Source of the DNA: Alistipes sp.
GTDB taxonomy: Bacteria > Bacteroidota > Bacteroidia > Bacteroidales > Rikenellaceae
Length of the DNA stretch: 64,000 nt
NCBI GenBank assembly: GCA_017623505.1
Contig: JAGAOZ010000016.1
Coordinates: 1 to 64,000, forward strand
Direction: 5' to 3'
The notes under the pieces are model-generated. The model searched no databases. It had not been told where the DNA came from and saw only the letters and a list, made by a program, of their open reading frames with translations. The translations under genes were made by a program, and so were the position numbers. Position 1 is the first letter of the stretch; each line of letters begins with the position of its first letter. Of this stretch, positions 16,007 to 26,300 are shown piece by piece.

Positions 16007-18217
16007 TTACTTAACCTCGAAGCCGAGAGCCTCGCCCGAAGCGGAGTCACCTGCAACCCACAATTCGAAACGTCCCGCCTCAACAACATACTCCATATCG
16101 TAGTTCCAATATGCCAAGTCGCTGACAGCAATCTCATGCTCGCAATGCTTTGTCTCGCCCGGCTTGAGCGATACGCGCATAAAGCCCTTGAGCTCCTTGA
16201 CAGGGCGAACTACCGAGCCAACAAGGTCGCGAACGTAAATCTGCACAACCTCCGTAGCCTCGTATTTGCCTGTATTGGTCAAATCAAAGGAGATGTGGAT
16301 AGAGTCAGACTTGTCGTATGCCTGCTTATCAATCGAGATATTCTTATACTCGAAAGTGGTGTATGACAGGCCATAACCGAATGGGAAGAGTGGTCCGTAG
16401 CCCGAATCGAGATAGAACGATGTGCATCCCAGAGAGGTCTGGCCCGCCTTGAGCGGAATATCATTTAGAAGAGTCTCGTTACCCAAGTTTGGACGACCCG
16501 TCATAGGGTGGTTGTAGTAGAAAGGAGCCTGGCCCGAATCACGCAGGAAGGTCATAGGAGCCTTACCCGAAGGAACAGCTACGCCGGCCAACAAATCGGC
16601 AAGAGCCTCGCCACCCATAGTGCCCGGATGGAACGAGTAGAGCATCGCGTCGCACTGAGCCAAATCACGCTCGATAGTCAAGGCACGACCCGCCATAACA
16701 ACTACAACAACAGGCTTACCCGTAGCTTTCATAGCAGCGATAAGCTCACTCTGCGCACCCTGCAAGTTGAGCTGTGAAAGGCTATGAGCCTCGCCCGAAA
16801 GGATAGCCTCCTCACCTACGAAAACAACGATAGCATCAGCCTTCTTGGCTGCTTTCTGCGCCGCCTTAAACGACTTAGTCTCTTTGTCACGGCTATATGT
16901 GAGGGTAGGGACATTGATAACGTTGAAGTGTGCGCCCAGAGCCTTCAATGGAGTTACAGTATACTGCTCCTCTCCATCGAAAGTCCAAGTGCCGAGCTGG
17001 TCGTATGGCGCATCAGCCATAGGACCGGTAACAAGGATTGTGCTATTCTGCTTAAGTGGCAACACATCACCCTTGTTCTGCAACAGGATAGCCGACTCCA
17101 CAGCACACTGCTTCGCTGCGGCCAAGTGCTCAGGGGCATAAGCCACCTTGCGTGCCAAAGACTCGTCTACATAAGGATTCTCGAACAAGCCCAAGCGGAA
17201 CTTTAGACGCAAGATGTTGCGGACAGCATTGTCGATTGTCGCCATAGAGAGCTTGCCCTCCTCGACGAGCGTCTTTGTGTGGGCGATAAAGCCGAACGAC
17301 ATCATATCCATATCGACACCCGCATTGATAGAGATAGCGGTAGCATCCTTCAAATCCTCGGCAAAACCATGCATCACCATCTCACCCGAAGAGTTCCAGT
17401 CGGTAACGACCATACCATCGAAGCCCCACTCTTGGCGCAATACATCCTTTAGGAGCCATTTATTACCCGTAGATGGGACGCCATCTACGTCGTTGAATGA
17501 GGTCATAAGAGTTAAAGCTCCTGCGTCAATACAAGCCTTGAAAGCAGGGAAATAGGTATTACGTAGCGAACGCTCCGAAATCATAGCGGTATTGTAGTCG
17601 CGACCACCCTCGGCAGCACCGTAGCCCACAAAGTGCTTTACGCAGGCAGCCAAGCAGGTAGGGTCATCAAACTTCTCACCCTGGTAGCCCTTAACCATAG
17701 CCACACCCATTTGAGAGTCGAGATATGGGTCCTCGCCTGAGCCCTCGGCAACACGTCCCCAACGAGAGTCGCGTGCTATATCGAGCATAGGTGAGAAGGT
17801 CCAACGTACACCTGCTGCCGTAGACTCCACAGCAGCAACACGTGCTCCACGCTCAACAACAGCGGTATCGAACGTAGCAGCCATACCGAGCGGGATAGGG
17901 AAGATAGTGCGGAAGCCGTGAATAACATCGCGGCTCACAAGCAGTGGAATACCCAGACGGCTCTGCTCAACAGCGATACGCTGAATGGCATTGACCTCGA
18001 CAGGGTCCACAATGTTCAAAACCGAGCCAATCTGACCTGCGGCAATCTCTTTGCTGAATTGAAGACCACCCGATACTTGATTCATCTGACCAATCTTCTC
18101 TTCGAGTGTCATCTTCTGCAACAACTCCTCGACACGCTGCTCAATATCAGCCTGTGCCATAGCCACAGAGCTACAAGCAAGGGCTGCAAGGAGTAAAACA
18201 AAGTGCTTAATTCTCAT
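16007..18217 (-). CDS. bglX: GH3 beta-glucosidase (BglX-like)
   Basis: A 736-residue exported glycoside hydrolase family 3 enzyme: signal peptide MRIKHF..SSVAMAQ, GH3 N-terminal TIM barrel with the KHFVGYG motif (residues 194-200) and nucleophile Asp 273 in MVVTDWNS, GH3 C-terminal domain with LSGEAHSLSQLNLQGAQ, and a C-terminal FnIII-like domain. It should release glucose from the non-reducing end of beta-gluco-oligosaccharides in the periplasm. It is the last gene of the PUL, 18 bases after the GH16 gene. Linkage preference (1,3 versus 1,4 or 1,6) cannot be read from sequence; the GH16 partner favours 1,3. Confidence 0.94.
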   Translation of the reverse strand: MRIKHFVLLLAALACSSVAMAQADIEQRVEELLQKMTLEEKIGQMNQVSGGLQFSKEIAAGQIGSVLNIVDPVEVNAIQRIAVEQSRLGIPLLVSRDVIHGFRTIFPIPLGMAATFDTAVVERGARVAAVESTAAGVRWTFSPMLDIARDSRWGRVAEGSGEDPYLDSQMGVAMVKGYQGEKFDDPTCLAACVKHFVGYGAAEGGRDYNTAMISERSLRNTYFPAFKACIDAGALTLMTSFNDVDGVPSTGNKWLLKDVLRQEWGFDGMVVTDWNSSGEMVMHGFAEDLKDATAISINAGVDMDMMSFGFIAHTKTLVEEGKLSMATIDNAVRNILRLKFRLGLFENPYVDESLARKVAYAPEHLAAAKQCAVESAILLQNKGDVLPLKQNSTILVTGPMADAPYDQLGTWTFDGEEQYTVTPLKALGAHFNVINVPTLTYSRDKETKSFKAAQKAAKKADAIVVFVGEEAILSGEAHSLSQLNLQGAQSELIAAMKATGKPVVVVVMAGRALTIERDLAQCDAMLYSFHPGTMGGEALADLLAGVAVPSGKAPMTFLRDSGQAPFYYNHPMTGRPNLGNETLLNDIPLKAGQTSLGCTSFYLDSGYGPLFPFGYGLSYTTFEYKNISIDKQAYDKSDSIHISFDLTNTGKYEATEVVQIYVRDLVGSVVRPVKELKGFMRVSLKPGETKHCEHEIAVSDLAYWNYDMEYVVEAGRFELWVAGDSASGEALGFEVK

Positions 18218-18235
18218 AATATAGAAGTTTTACGG

Positions 18236-19753
18236 TTACTCAATCTTTTGGAATACACGCACATAGTCAATCTCGTAGGTGGTAGGCAGGCACGTCTCAT
18301 CAACGCCCTCTGCACCGCCCCAGTTACCACCCCACGCGAGGTTGAGCTTCAAGTAGAACGGAGCGTTGAATGGCCAAGTGTCCTTGTTGCCTTTACCATC
18401 GTTGTTGAATGTAAAGTGGAGCTTGCCATCGAAATAGAACTTCAGGTACTCAGGTGTCCACTCACAAGCGTAGGTATGGAACTCCGAAGTGGCAGTAGCA
18501 AGATAGAGTTCGTGGGTCTTCTGCGTGCCGATAGAGTGGTAGTAAGCCTTACAGTGGATAGACGACGAAACGAAGTTCTCGTGGTAGCCTACGTGCTCCA
18601 TAATATCTATCTCGCCATCGTCGGGCCAAGCACGGAAATTCTTTGGCATCATCCAGAATGCTGGCCAGGTACCTCTACCCTTGCAGAGTTTCAATCTGCC
18701 CTCAAAATAACCATAGGTCCAACCCTCGACGGTGTTCATACGTACCGAACGTACCTTGCCGTCAATCTTTTGTGCGGTAATCTTCAGCGTACCATCCGAC
18801 ACCTCAGCGATACGTGTGCCATTATACTTGCCGCCCGACACATAGTCCTGAAGCTCGTTGTTGCCCCAGCCGCCATCGCCAGTCTCATACCACCACTTAT
18901 CGGTCGAAGGAGAGCTTACGCCTGCTGTGTCGAACTCATCGTGCCATACCAACTGATAGCCCTCCGGAGTAGGGATGTTTGGTTCGATATACTCAGCCGA
19001 AGATGGCTTAGAGAAGCCAGCAGGAGCCGAGAAGATGAACCATACGTAGATAGTCGCAAGAGAAGGGTTATCGGTGCAGTCAAATGTAGTGAGTGACTGC
19101 AAGTTCTGAATATCGATAGACGTAAGATTGTTGCCCGAGCAATCGAGCGACTGCAACTTAGTGAGTTTCGACACATCCAACTTCGTAAGCTCATTATCAG
19201 AGCAGTCGAGGCTGGTAATCTGCGTGAAATATACGCCCAGCTCAGCCATAGAGCGGATGCCTTTTGATGAGCAATCGATGCTACGCACCTCCGAAGCCTC
19301 CTTTGTAGAGAGCACGCCGTCGCCATCCTTGTCGTGGCTCTCAAGGAGTGCTGCAAGGAAATTCGCATCGGCGATACTTACTGCCTCGACAGCATAGTTC
19401 TGACGAATAGTAAGCTTTATAACCTTTCCATTGATGCGGAACTCGACGCAGCCCTCACGAACGTCGCCCGTCTTGTTCTCTGCGATAGAGAGGCGTACTT
19501 TGGTTGTACCGGATACACCACCGCTTGGCGAAGCGGTAATCCAATCTACTTGTGGATACGCGCCCCACTCCCAATCTGCCTCAACAGTGACGTCAGCCGT
19601 CTGCTTTTCGTAGCTTACAGCAATGGCCTCAGCGCTGAGTTGCAGGGTGCCAGCAGGAGTTGTGGTGTTTGTTGCACCCGACTCACTACAAGATGTTGTG
19701 GCGGCAAAGCATAACACGGAAACGATGCCGACAAAGAAATGAATGACTCTCAT
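18236..19753 (-). CDS. GH16 beta-glucanase lipoprotein with BACON, EF-hand-like and LRR segments
   Basis: A 505-residue lipoprotein (lipobox ..ATTSC, Cys 22). The start is placed at 19753 because the upstream in-frame ATG would add 21 residues ahead of a perfect signal peptide. Segments in order: BACON domain ~36-119, an EF-hand-like loop DKDGDGVLSTKEA ~141-153, three leucine-rich repeats of the type LDCSDNELTKLDVSKL ~157-235, then the GH16 domain ~265-505 with catalytic motif E381-I-D383-I-M-E386. It should be an endo-beta-glucanase of the laminarinase group that acts at the cell surface. BACON plus LRR ahead of GH16 is uncommon and could serve as a spacer or as a binding surface. Confidence 0.92.
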   Translation of the reverse strand: MRVIHFFVGIVSVLCFAATTSCSESGATNTTTPAGTLQLSAEAIAVSYEKQTADVTVEADWEWGAYPQVDWITASPSGGVSGTTKVRLSIAENKTGDVREGCVEFRINGKVIKLTIRQNYAVEAVSIADANFLAALLESHDKDGDGVLSTKEASEVRSIDCSSKGIRSMAELGVYFTQITSLDCSDNELTKLDVSKLTKLQSLDCSGNNLTSIDIQNLQSLTTFDCTDNPSLATIYVWFIFSAPAGFSKPSSAEYIEPNIPTPEGYQLVWHDEFDTAGVSSPSTDKWWYETGDGGWGNNELQDYVSGGKYNGTRIAEVSDGTLKITAQKIDGKVRSVRMNTVEGWTYGYFEGRLKLCKGRGTWPAFWMMPKNFRAWPDDGEIDIMEHVGYHENFVSSSIHCKAYYHSIGTQKTHELYLATATSEFHTYACEWTPEYLKFYFDGKLHFTFNNDGKGNKDTWPFNAPFYLKLNLAWGGNWGGAEGVDETCLPTTYEIDYVRVFQKIE

Positions 19754-19806
19754 ATCGAAGTTAATAGTTAAAATTGCGTAGTAAATATAGTAAAAATTAA
19801 AAGTAA

Positions 19807-19838
19807 AGGCAAGCAAAGCCCGTGGGCCCTGCTTGCCT
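19807..19838 (-). promoter_or_regulatory. intra-operon hairpin between SGBP and GH16
   Basis: AGGCAAGCA and TGCTTGCCT flank an inner GCCC/GGGC pair, giving a strong stem-loop 13 bases after the SGBP stop. On the minus strand it is followed by TTTACTTTTAATTTTTAC, a weak terminator tail. It probably lets part of the transcript stop or protects the upstream susCD-SGBP mRNA, giving less hydrolase than binding protein. Confidence 0.65.
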
Positions 19839-19851
19839 AAGAGAGTTTATG

Positions 19852-21819
19852 TTACTCGACGTGCTCCTGAAGAACGAAGTCGCTCACCTCGATAACGCTA
19901 CCAATAGCACAGCCACCGAAGTCCAAAACAAGCTTCGCAGGAGTTACCACCTTACCATCGAAACCGTAGTTGATGTAGGTAGTAGTCTCATAAGAGGTAA
20001 TACCCACCATAGGATCGAAGAAGAATGGGTCGTCGTTAGAGCCCTCCAAACCGTTGCAGAGCTTGATAGTGATAACCTGGCCCTGGTCAGTCTCAGAGTA
20101 GAGCTTAACCTGGAAGTCATACTTCTTGCCCTCCTCGAGGTTGATGTCGGTCAAGATAGCCATCTGGCCCTGCCAACGTGAGCTACCCATACCCTCAGGG
20201 ATAGTGATGCGGTAGGTTGTACCGTCCACCTCTACGTCAGGGTTAGCAATCTGTGCCCAATCGTTATTAGCGAACCAATAAGTTACCTCATAGCCACCCT
20301 TCCAGAGGTTACCCGCAGCCGATGGGTCCAAAGACTCTGGGATGTCTGGATTTGGAGCCTCAATGTCGCGTGCCTTGAAAATCATCTGCCAGTAGCAGCC
20401 AGGATTATCGGCAACAACAACCATCTGAGTCTCGGTGATAGACTTAACGTGGAATACAGGGTTCTCCCAAACATAATCCGAAGGAACGTATACCATAGGA
20501 GTATTTGGAGCAAGAGTGATAGTAGAGCCATCGAACTCATAAGTGCTCTCGGTGAGCGTCCAGTCGATATCAATATCAGGCTCAGCACCAGGATTAGGAC
20601 CAATAGCTGTTACGCCCCAATTGATATACATCTTGCCATCAGGACCTGGGTTGTAGACAAACTTACCATCAGGATAGAAGGTAATCTCGTCGTCATACAG
20701 ACCATATGCAGCCTTGTCCCCTGGAGGAGCTGACCACCAGCCGGCAGCGTTATCAACGCTATCGCCGCAGCCCAAGTGGCCCTGTGCCTCAGAATCCATA
20801 ACCCATACCTTACCTGCACCTGTTGTACCTGCCAACATCTCCTCTGGTCCCAAAACCTGGACTGCAGGAGTAAACTGATACTTCCAAGCGATACCGCCAC
20901 CACCATTCTCGGTTGGTGCCTCATTAATGAGTGAGAGGGTCTTGCGGATATTAGGTATGTTAGTCTCCAAGAAGCGATAACGTGGCTCGTTGATAGCTGT
21001 CAAGTGAGGGATATAAGAGAGGTTGTGTCCCTCCTCCAATACCAAGTACAACTCCTGGATACCTGCGTCGTTCCAGTTGCTCTCGATAGTGTATGAGCAA
21101 GTGAAGCTCTCAACAGGAGCCTGGTAGTCCTGCTCGTCGTTGTTGTAGTTACCAGGGTAGAGTCCGCTGGCAGCAACACCCCAATTGACGTAGGTTGTAC
21201 CACCCTCACCTGGGTCGAATGTGAACTCGCCCGCAGCGGTGAAGGTCAATTTATCGTCGTAAAGACCCATGCCATCCTTACCGTTAGGACCGCACTTCCA
21301 CCAGTCCACACCTGGGTTATCTGGGTTAGCCTGACCTGTCTCAGCAACGATAGAACCACAGCCAAAGTGGCCGTCAGTAGCTGAATCCCACTGCCACTCG
21401 TTAGCCAAAGCTGTCATATAAGGAGTAGCATCGAATGGGTCACGATAGGTATTCTCGAGAGTAAACTCGTAAACCTTAGAGCCTACCGATACGCCGTGAG
21501 CATTGTATGCCTTAACCTCAACAGTGTGAACACCTGCATCACGGAAGCGGAGTGAAAGACCGTTGCCTGTGTAAGCATAAGTCTTGTTAGCCTTACCATC
21601 AACCTTCTCATCACCGAAGATGAACATAGGAACCATACCCGGATTTGTCATCGTGAAGGTAACATAGTTGGTCTCCTGGTCCACCTGGATTGTAACGTTG
21701 AAATCCTGAGCTGATGGCAACTGTCCCTGGTCCGGAGTGGTGTAGTCTGGTGTACAACCGACCATCAGTGCAGGGAGCATAAGAGCCACAGCAGCGATAT
21801 ATTTAAACAATCTCTTCAT
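19852..21819 (-). CDS. surface glycan-binding lipoprotein (SusE/F- or SGBP-like)
   Basis: A ~655-residue lipoprotein (MKRLFKYIAAVALML..LMVGC; a second ATG three codons upstream exists). After a PKD-like N-terminal domain there are two homologous ~70-80-residue segments (~140-218 and ~340-406, numbered from the upstream ATG) sharing DGHFGCG/QGHLGCG, a WW pair, GLYDD and YVNWGV/YINWGV. The C-terminal ~150 residues look like a carbohydrate-binding beta-sandwich (SSRWQGQMAILTDINLEEGKK). Its place behind susC-susD, as in characterised laminarin PULs, makes it the non-catalytic glycan-capture protein. The exact CBM family was not assigned. Confidence 0.85.
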   Translation of the reverse strand: MKRLFKYIAAVALMLPALMVGCTPDYTTPDQGQLPSAQDFNVTIQVDQETNYVTFTMTNPGMVPMFIFGDEKVDGKANKTYAYTGNGLSLRFRDAGVHTVEVKAYNAHGVSVGSKVYEFTLENTYRDPFDATPYMTALANEWQWDSATDGHFGCGSIVAETGQANPDNPGVDWWKCGPNGKDGMGLYDDKLTFTAAGEFTFDPGEGGTTYVNWGVAASGLYPGNYNNDEQDYQAPVESFTCSYTIESNWNDAGIQELYLVLEEGHNLSYIPHLTAINEPRYRFLETNIPNIRKTLSLINEAPTENGGGGIAWKYQFTPAVQVLGPEEMLAGTTGAGKVWVMDSEAQGHLGCGDSVDNAAGWWSAPPGDKAAYGLYDDEITFYPDGKFVYNPGPDGKMYINWGVTAIGPNPGAEPDIDIDWTLTESTYEFDGSTITLAPNTPMVYVPSDYVWENPVFHVKSITETQMVVVADNPGCYWQMIFKARDIEAPNPDIPESLDPSAAGNLWKGGYEVTYWFANNDWAQIANPDVEVDGTTYRITIPEGMGSSRWQGQMAILTDINLEEGKKYDFQVKLYSETDQGQVITIKLCNGLEGSNDDPFFFDPMVGITSYETTTYINYGFDGKVVTPAKLVLDFGGCAIGSVIEVSDFVLQEHVE

Positions 21820-21859
21820 AATTGTCACATTTTATAATTAAATAATAATGTACGGTTGT

Positions 21860-23362
21860 TTAGTAACCTACGTTCTGTACAAGGTTTGGATCCTTATCAA
21901 CCTCTGCCTGTGGCAATGGCCAATACTTCTTACCTGGATTCCAATCCACTGTACGCCACTCGTGGTTAGCAGCCTTCAAAGTCTGCTCTGCCAAGCCCGA
22001 ACGTACCAAATCCCAGTAACGCTTACCCTCGCCCAAGAACTCCTTACGGCGCTCAGCGATGATAGCAGCCTGGTCGGTACCTGTATCGGTACAGCCTGCA
22101 CGCTGACGTACCTCCTGGAGGTAACGTGAGCCATCCTTGCCTGTCAAAACAGACAACTCGGCTGCGTTGAGCAATGTCTCGGCATAGCGATATACGCGAA
22201 CGTTGTTGCAGTGGTTCATATCGGCAGATGCAATCTGACCGTGAGTACCGTTACGACGTGCTACATACTTGAGCAAGTAGTAACCTGTACCCTGCCAACG
22301 CCACTTATCCTGTGGGATAGGGTCGAAAATATCGTTGTAGCAGATGATACCGCCATCACGACGCTGGTCGCCATCATTATACATCTCGTAAGCGTGCTTA
22401 GCAACAGGACCAAAGCCCCAGCCATCAGAGAAGCCGCTTGCCTCGGTAGCACCAGGGATACCGATAAGCATAGGATAAACAGTACCACCAGCTACCAATG
22501 GAGTACCCCAATCGCGGGCAGCTCCCTCAGAGGTGTAGTTAATCTCCCATACAGACTCTGCGCCCCACTCACCTGACTCAAGCCAGATAGAGGCGAAGTC
22601 TGGTACCAAAGCATACTGCTTCGATGCGATAATATCCTCCATATAGCCCAAAGCCTCGTCATAACGCTCAGTGTCGTTCTGGTACATAACCATCTCGGCA
22701 TAGAGCATATAAGCCATAGCTGCGGTTACGCGACCCTCCTGACCTGCTGCAGCCTTCATAGGAAGAACATCCATAGCGAAGACCTCCTCAAGGTGCTCAA
22801 CACACTTGGTATATACCTCGTCAGCTGTGAACTGAGGTGCAAAGTAAGGTGCACCGAGGTTTACGTCGTAGTAAGGTACGTTGCCCCAATACTTCCACAA
22901 CAGATTGTAGTAGAAAGCACGCAAAACAGTAGCCTCAGCCTTATAGAGCTGCTTAGTCTCCTCAGCCATACCCGGAACAGCGTCTACGTGCTCCAAAACG
23001 ATGCACGAGCGGTTGATACCAGAGTAGCAGATAGTCCAGATACGGTCCAACTGCTCGGTAGAGGTGAGAGTATAGTAGTGGGTCTTAACAATCGAAGGCT
23101 GGTCACCCTCGTTAGAACCACCGGCATAGATATCATCAGCCATAACATCCGGAGTGAGTGTCAGGGCATTGCAATACTGATCGAAATAGTCGAGCCACTG
23201 CAAAGCGTCGTATGCTGCAACCAATGATTGATGGATACGCTCCTCGCTGACGAAGTACTCCTCAAGAGGCTCTGAGCCGTTGTGCTTCACGGTAACAAAA
23301 TCCTTTGTACACGCTGAAAGCAAAACCGCTAATGCACTAAATGCAAAAAATATCTTTTTCAT
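21860..23362 (-). CDS. susD: SusD/RagB-family outer-membrane lipoprotein
   Basis: A ~500-residue lipoprotein with lipobox AVLLSAC (Cys ~18 from the ATG at 23362; two further ATGs lie at 23368 and 23371). It shows SusD-family features: helical TPR-rich N-terminal half with SLVAAYDALQWLDYFDQY, the AEATVLRAFYYNLLWKYWGNVPYYD stretch near the middle and the C-terminal GEGKRYWDLVRSG motif. It caps the SusC transporter at the cell surface and binds the glycan. It lies 13-22 bases after susC and heads the binding-protein part of the PUL. Confidence 0.95.
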   Translation of the reverse strand: MKKIFFAFSALAVLLSACTKDFVTVKHNGSEPLEEYFVSEERIHQSLVAAYDALQWLDYFDQYCNALTLTPDVMADDIYAGGSNEGDQPSIVKTHYYTLTSTEQLDRIWTICYSGINRSCIVLEHVDAVPGMAEETKQLYKAEATVLRAFYYNLLWKYWGNVPYYDVNLGAPYFAPQFTADEVYTKCVEHLEEVFAMDVLPMKAAAGQEGRVTAAMAYMLYAEMVMYQNDTERYDEALGYMEDIIASKQYALVPDFASIWLESGEWGAESVWEINYTSEGAARDWGTPLVAGGTVYPMLIGIPGATEASGFSDGWGFGPVAKHAYEMYNDGDQRRDGGIICYNDIFDPIPQDKWRWQGTGYYLLKYVARRNGTHGQIASADMNHCNNVRVYRYAETLLNAAELSVLTGKDGSRYLQEVRQRAGCTDTGTDQAAIIAERRKEFLGEGKRYWDLVRSGLAEQTLKAANHEWRTVDWNPGKKYWPLPQAEVDKDPNLVQNVGY

Positions 23363-23383
23363 AATCATCATTCGGTTTTAAGG

Positions 23384-26300
23384 TTAGAAAGTAAGGTTTA
23401 CACCAACAGAGAATGTACGAGACTGTGGATATACACCACGGTCGATACCAACCTCAGTACCAAATCCATTACCACCGGTAACCTCAGGATCACATCCTGT
23501 GTAGTTGGTAAGAGTGAAGAGATTCTCCGCCATTACAAATACGCGGAGGCGTGAGATACCTACCTTCTTGGTAAGCTCTACTGGAAGAGTGTAACCAATC
23601 TGCAAGTTACGGCAACGCAAGAATGAGCCATCCTCCAACCACATATCAGATACGCGGTAGTTCTCGTTTGCCGAGTCGAACATAAAGCGTGGATACTCGT
23701 TTGTTGAGCCCTCGCCTGTCCAACGATTCAAAATAGAGCGGTTGAGGTTTACGTAGTAGAGGTCGGTACGACGTGATACGTTGAATACCTCGCAACCCAA
23801 CTGACCCTGCAACAAAGCGTTGAAGTCCAAGCCCTTCCACTCGAAGCCCAAGTTCATACCGAAGGTCCAATCAGGCATACCCTTGCCCAACATTGTGCGG
23901 TCGCCATCGTCGATGGCACCGTTGCCGTTGAGATCCTTGAAGCGAACATCACCAGGTGCTGCCTTAGGCTGCAGGAGCTGACCGTCAGCGTTTACGTGAG
24001 CATTAACCTCATCCATATTCTGGAAGATACCGTCAGTCTCATAACCATAGAAATATGGGAATGGAAGACCGATAGAACCGCGTGTAAGCTGACCAATCTT
24101 ATGGCTTGAGCCGTAGAGGTGAGTAGAGTCATCACCCAAGTAAGTCAGCTCGTTCTTGTTGTAGGTAGCATTAACCGATACGTGATACTTGAAATCGCCA
24201 ACGATGTCGCGCCAGCCAATCTCAAACTCAAAGCCCTTGTTTACCATATCGCCCAAGTTACCTGTTGGAGCAGAGTCACCTGCATAACCTGGAACAGGCA
24301 TTGAGAGAAGCATACCGGCAGTCTTCTTGTTATACCAGTCAGCTGTGAAAGTCAAGCGGTTGTTGAAGAATGAAGCGTCGATACCGATGTTGGTCTGACG
24401 TGACTCCTCCCAACGTGCGTCAGGGTTAGCCAAGCCCGAAGGCTTAGAGCCCAAAGTGATAGACTCAGAGCCGTTACCACCAGAACCGAATACGTAGTTG
24501 TTACCAGAGTTCATATATACAGCATATACGAAGTTGCCGATAGCATCGTTACCGTTGATACCCCAAGAGCCACGGAGCTTCAATGCTGAGAGCCAATCTA
24601 CGTTCTGCATAAATGCCTCGTTCTTGATGTTCCAACCCAAAGATACTGATGGGAAGTTACCCCACTTGTTGTTGGCACCGAAGCGAGAAGAACCATCACG
24701 ACGGAAAGTAACCTCAGCCATATAACGCTCGTCGTAGTTGTAAGATACACGACCAAAGTATGATGCCAAGCGGTAAGGAATTGAGTTCCAAGAACCCCAA
24801 CCGTTGCGGTCGCCGTCAGCCTGCTGGCCCAGAGTGTTATTTACGCTAATCTTATAAGGGTCGTAAGGATACATCAAACCGCGAGCCGACGCACCTACGT
24901 TAGCTGATGTTGAAGAGATAGCCGACTGACCCAAGATAACAGATACAGAGTGCTTACCGAAAGCCTTGTCGTATGAGAGGACGTTCTCAACCTGATACTG
25001 GAAGCCACGATTCATCTCCTGAGAAGCAGACTCAGCGTAGTTAATCTTATCGGTAACGGTTGCGTTGCCATCCTTGTCGTAAGTAGTCTCCGAAGCGACA
25101 GTGTTGTAGCTGTAACGCTTTGAAGAGAGGAAGTACTGCTTGTTATAGCCGTGATTGCCCCAGAACGCGAGGTCGATACCGACAGAAGAGCGGAGCTTCA
25201 AGCCGTCGAAGAGCTGCAACTCGCCAACAAAGTTGGTGATGAACTTATCGGTCTCGTACTTTGTACCTGGCAATGAGAGTGATGCCAATGGGTTGGTCTG
25301 CTCGTTGTAAACGCCACCATCAACAACAGTGAAGGCACGACCATCAGCATCGCGCACGATGTGAGGATAGCCCTCTGGATAGAGAGTCTTGTAAGCCTCT
25401 TCCTCCTCTGGAGTAGCATATACGTTCAACAGTGGTGACATACTCATTGCAGAGCCCAGAGGTGAACCGAACTCAGAGTTAGCTTCGATACCTGTTGCTA
25501 ATATACGCGCGTAAGAAGCCGATACCTGAACGGTCATCTTGTTGAGCCAGTTGCGGTCCTTAGAGCTGTCGAAGATTGTTGTTCCGATGTTGGCACGAAC
25601 AGTCACACGCTCATAGTTCGAGCGGTCGTAGTTACCACCTACGGTACCCTCGCGTGAAAGATAACCCGCCGAGAGAGCATAGTTAGTCTTGTCGTTACCA
25701 CCCATAATTGAGAGGTCGTGCTTCATCACAGGAGCGTTGTCGTTGAGAACCTCACCAACCCAGTCGGTACCCTTACCCAATGAATATGGGTCGTCGTAGA
25801 TAGGAGCCTGACCTGCGTTGATGTAACCCTCGTTCATAATGATTGCATACTCGGTAGCATTCAGCACGTCTGGCTTACGCCAAGGATTCTGCCAACCATA
25901 AGAGAAGTCGTAATTTACTGTTGCACGACCCTTCTCGCCCTTCTTTGTTGTTACCAAAACAACACCGTTAGCAGCACGCGCACCGTAAACAGCACCCGAA
26001 GCGGCATCCTTCAACACCTCGATACGCTCGATATCGTTAGGGTTGAGGTAGTCGATACCACCCGAAATAGCCAAACCATCAACGATGTAGAGAGGGCCTG
26101 ACTGGTTGATAGAGCCGACACCACGGATACGTACCTGAGCAGCTGCGTCAGGAGCACCTGAAGGAGAGGTTACAGTAACACCCGATGTCATACCCTGAAG
26201 TACGCTCTCGATACGGCTGTTAGCCTGAGCCTTCAAGTCATCGGCTGTGATTGAAGAGATAGCGGCAGTTACAACACTCTTCTTCTGAGTACCGTAACCG

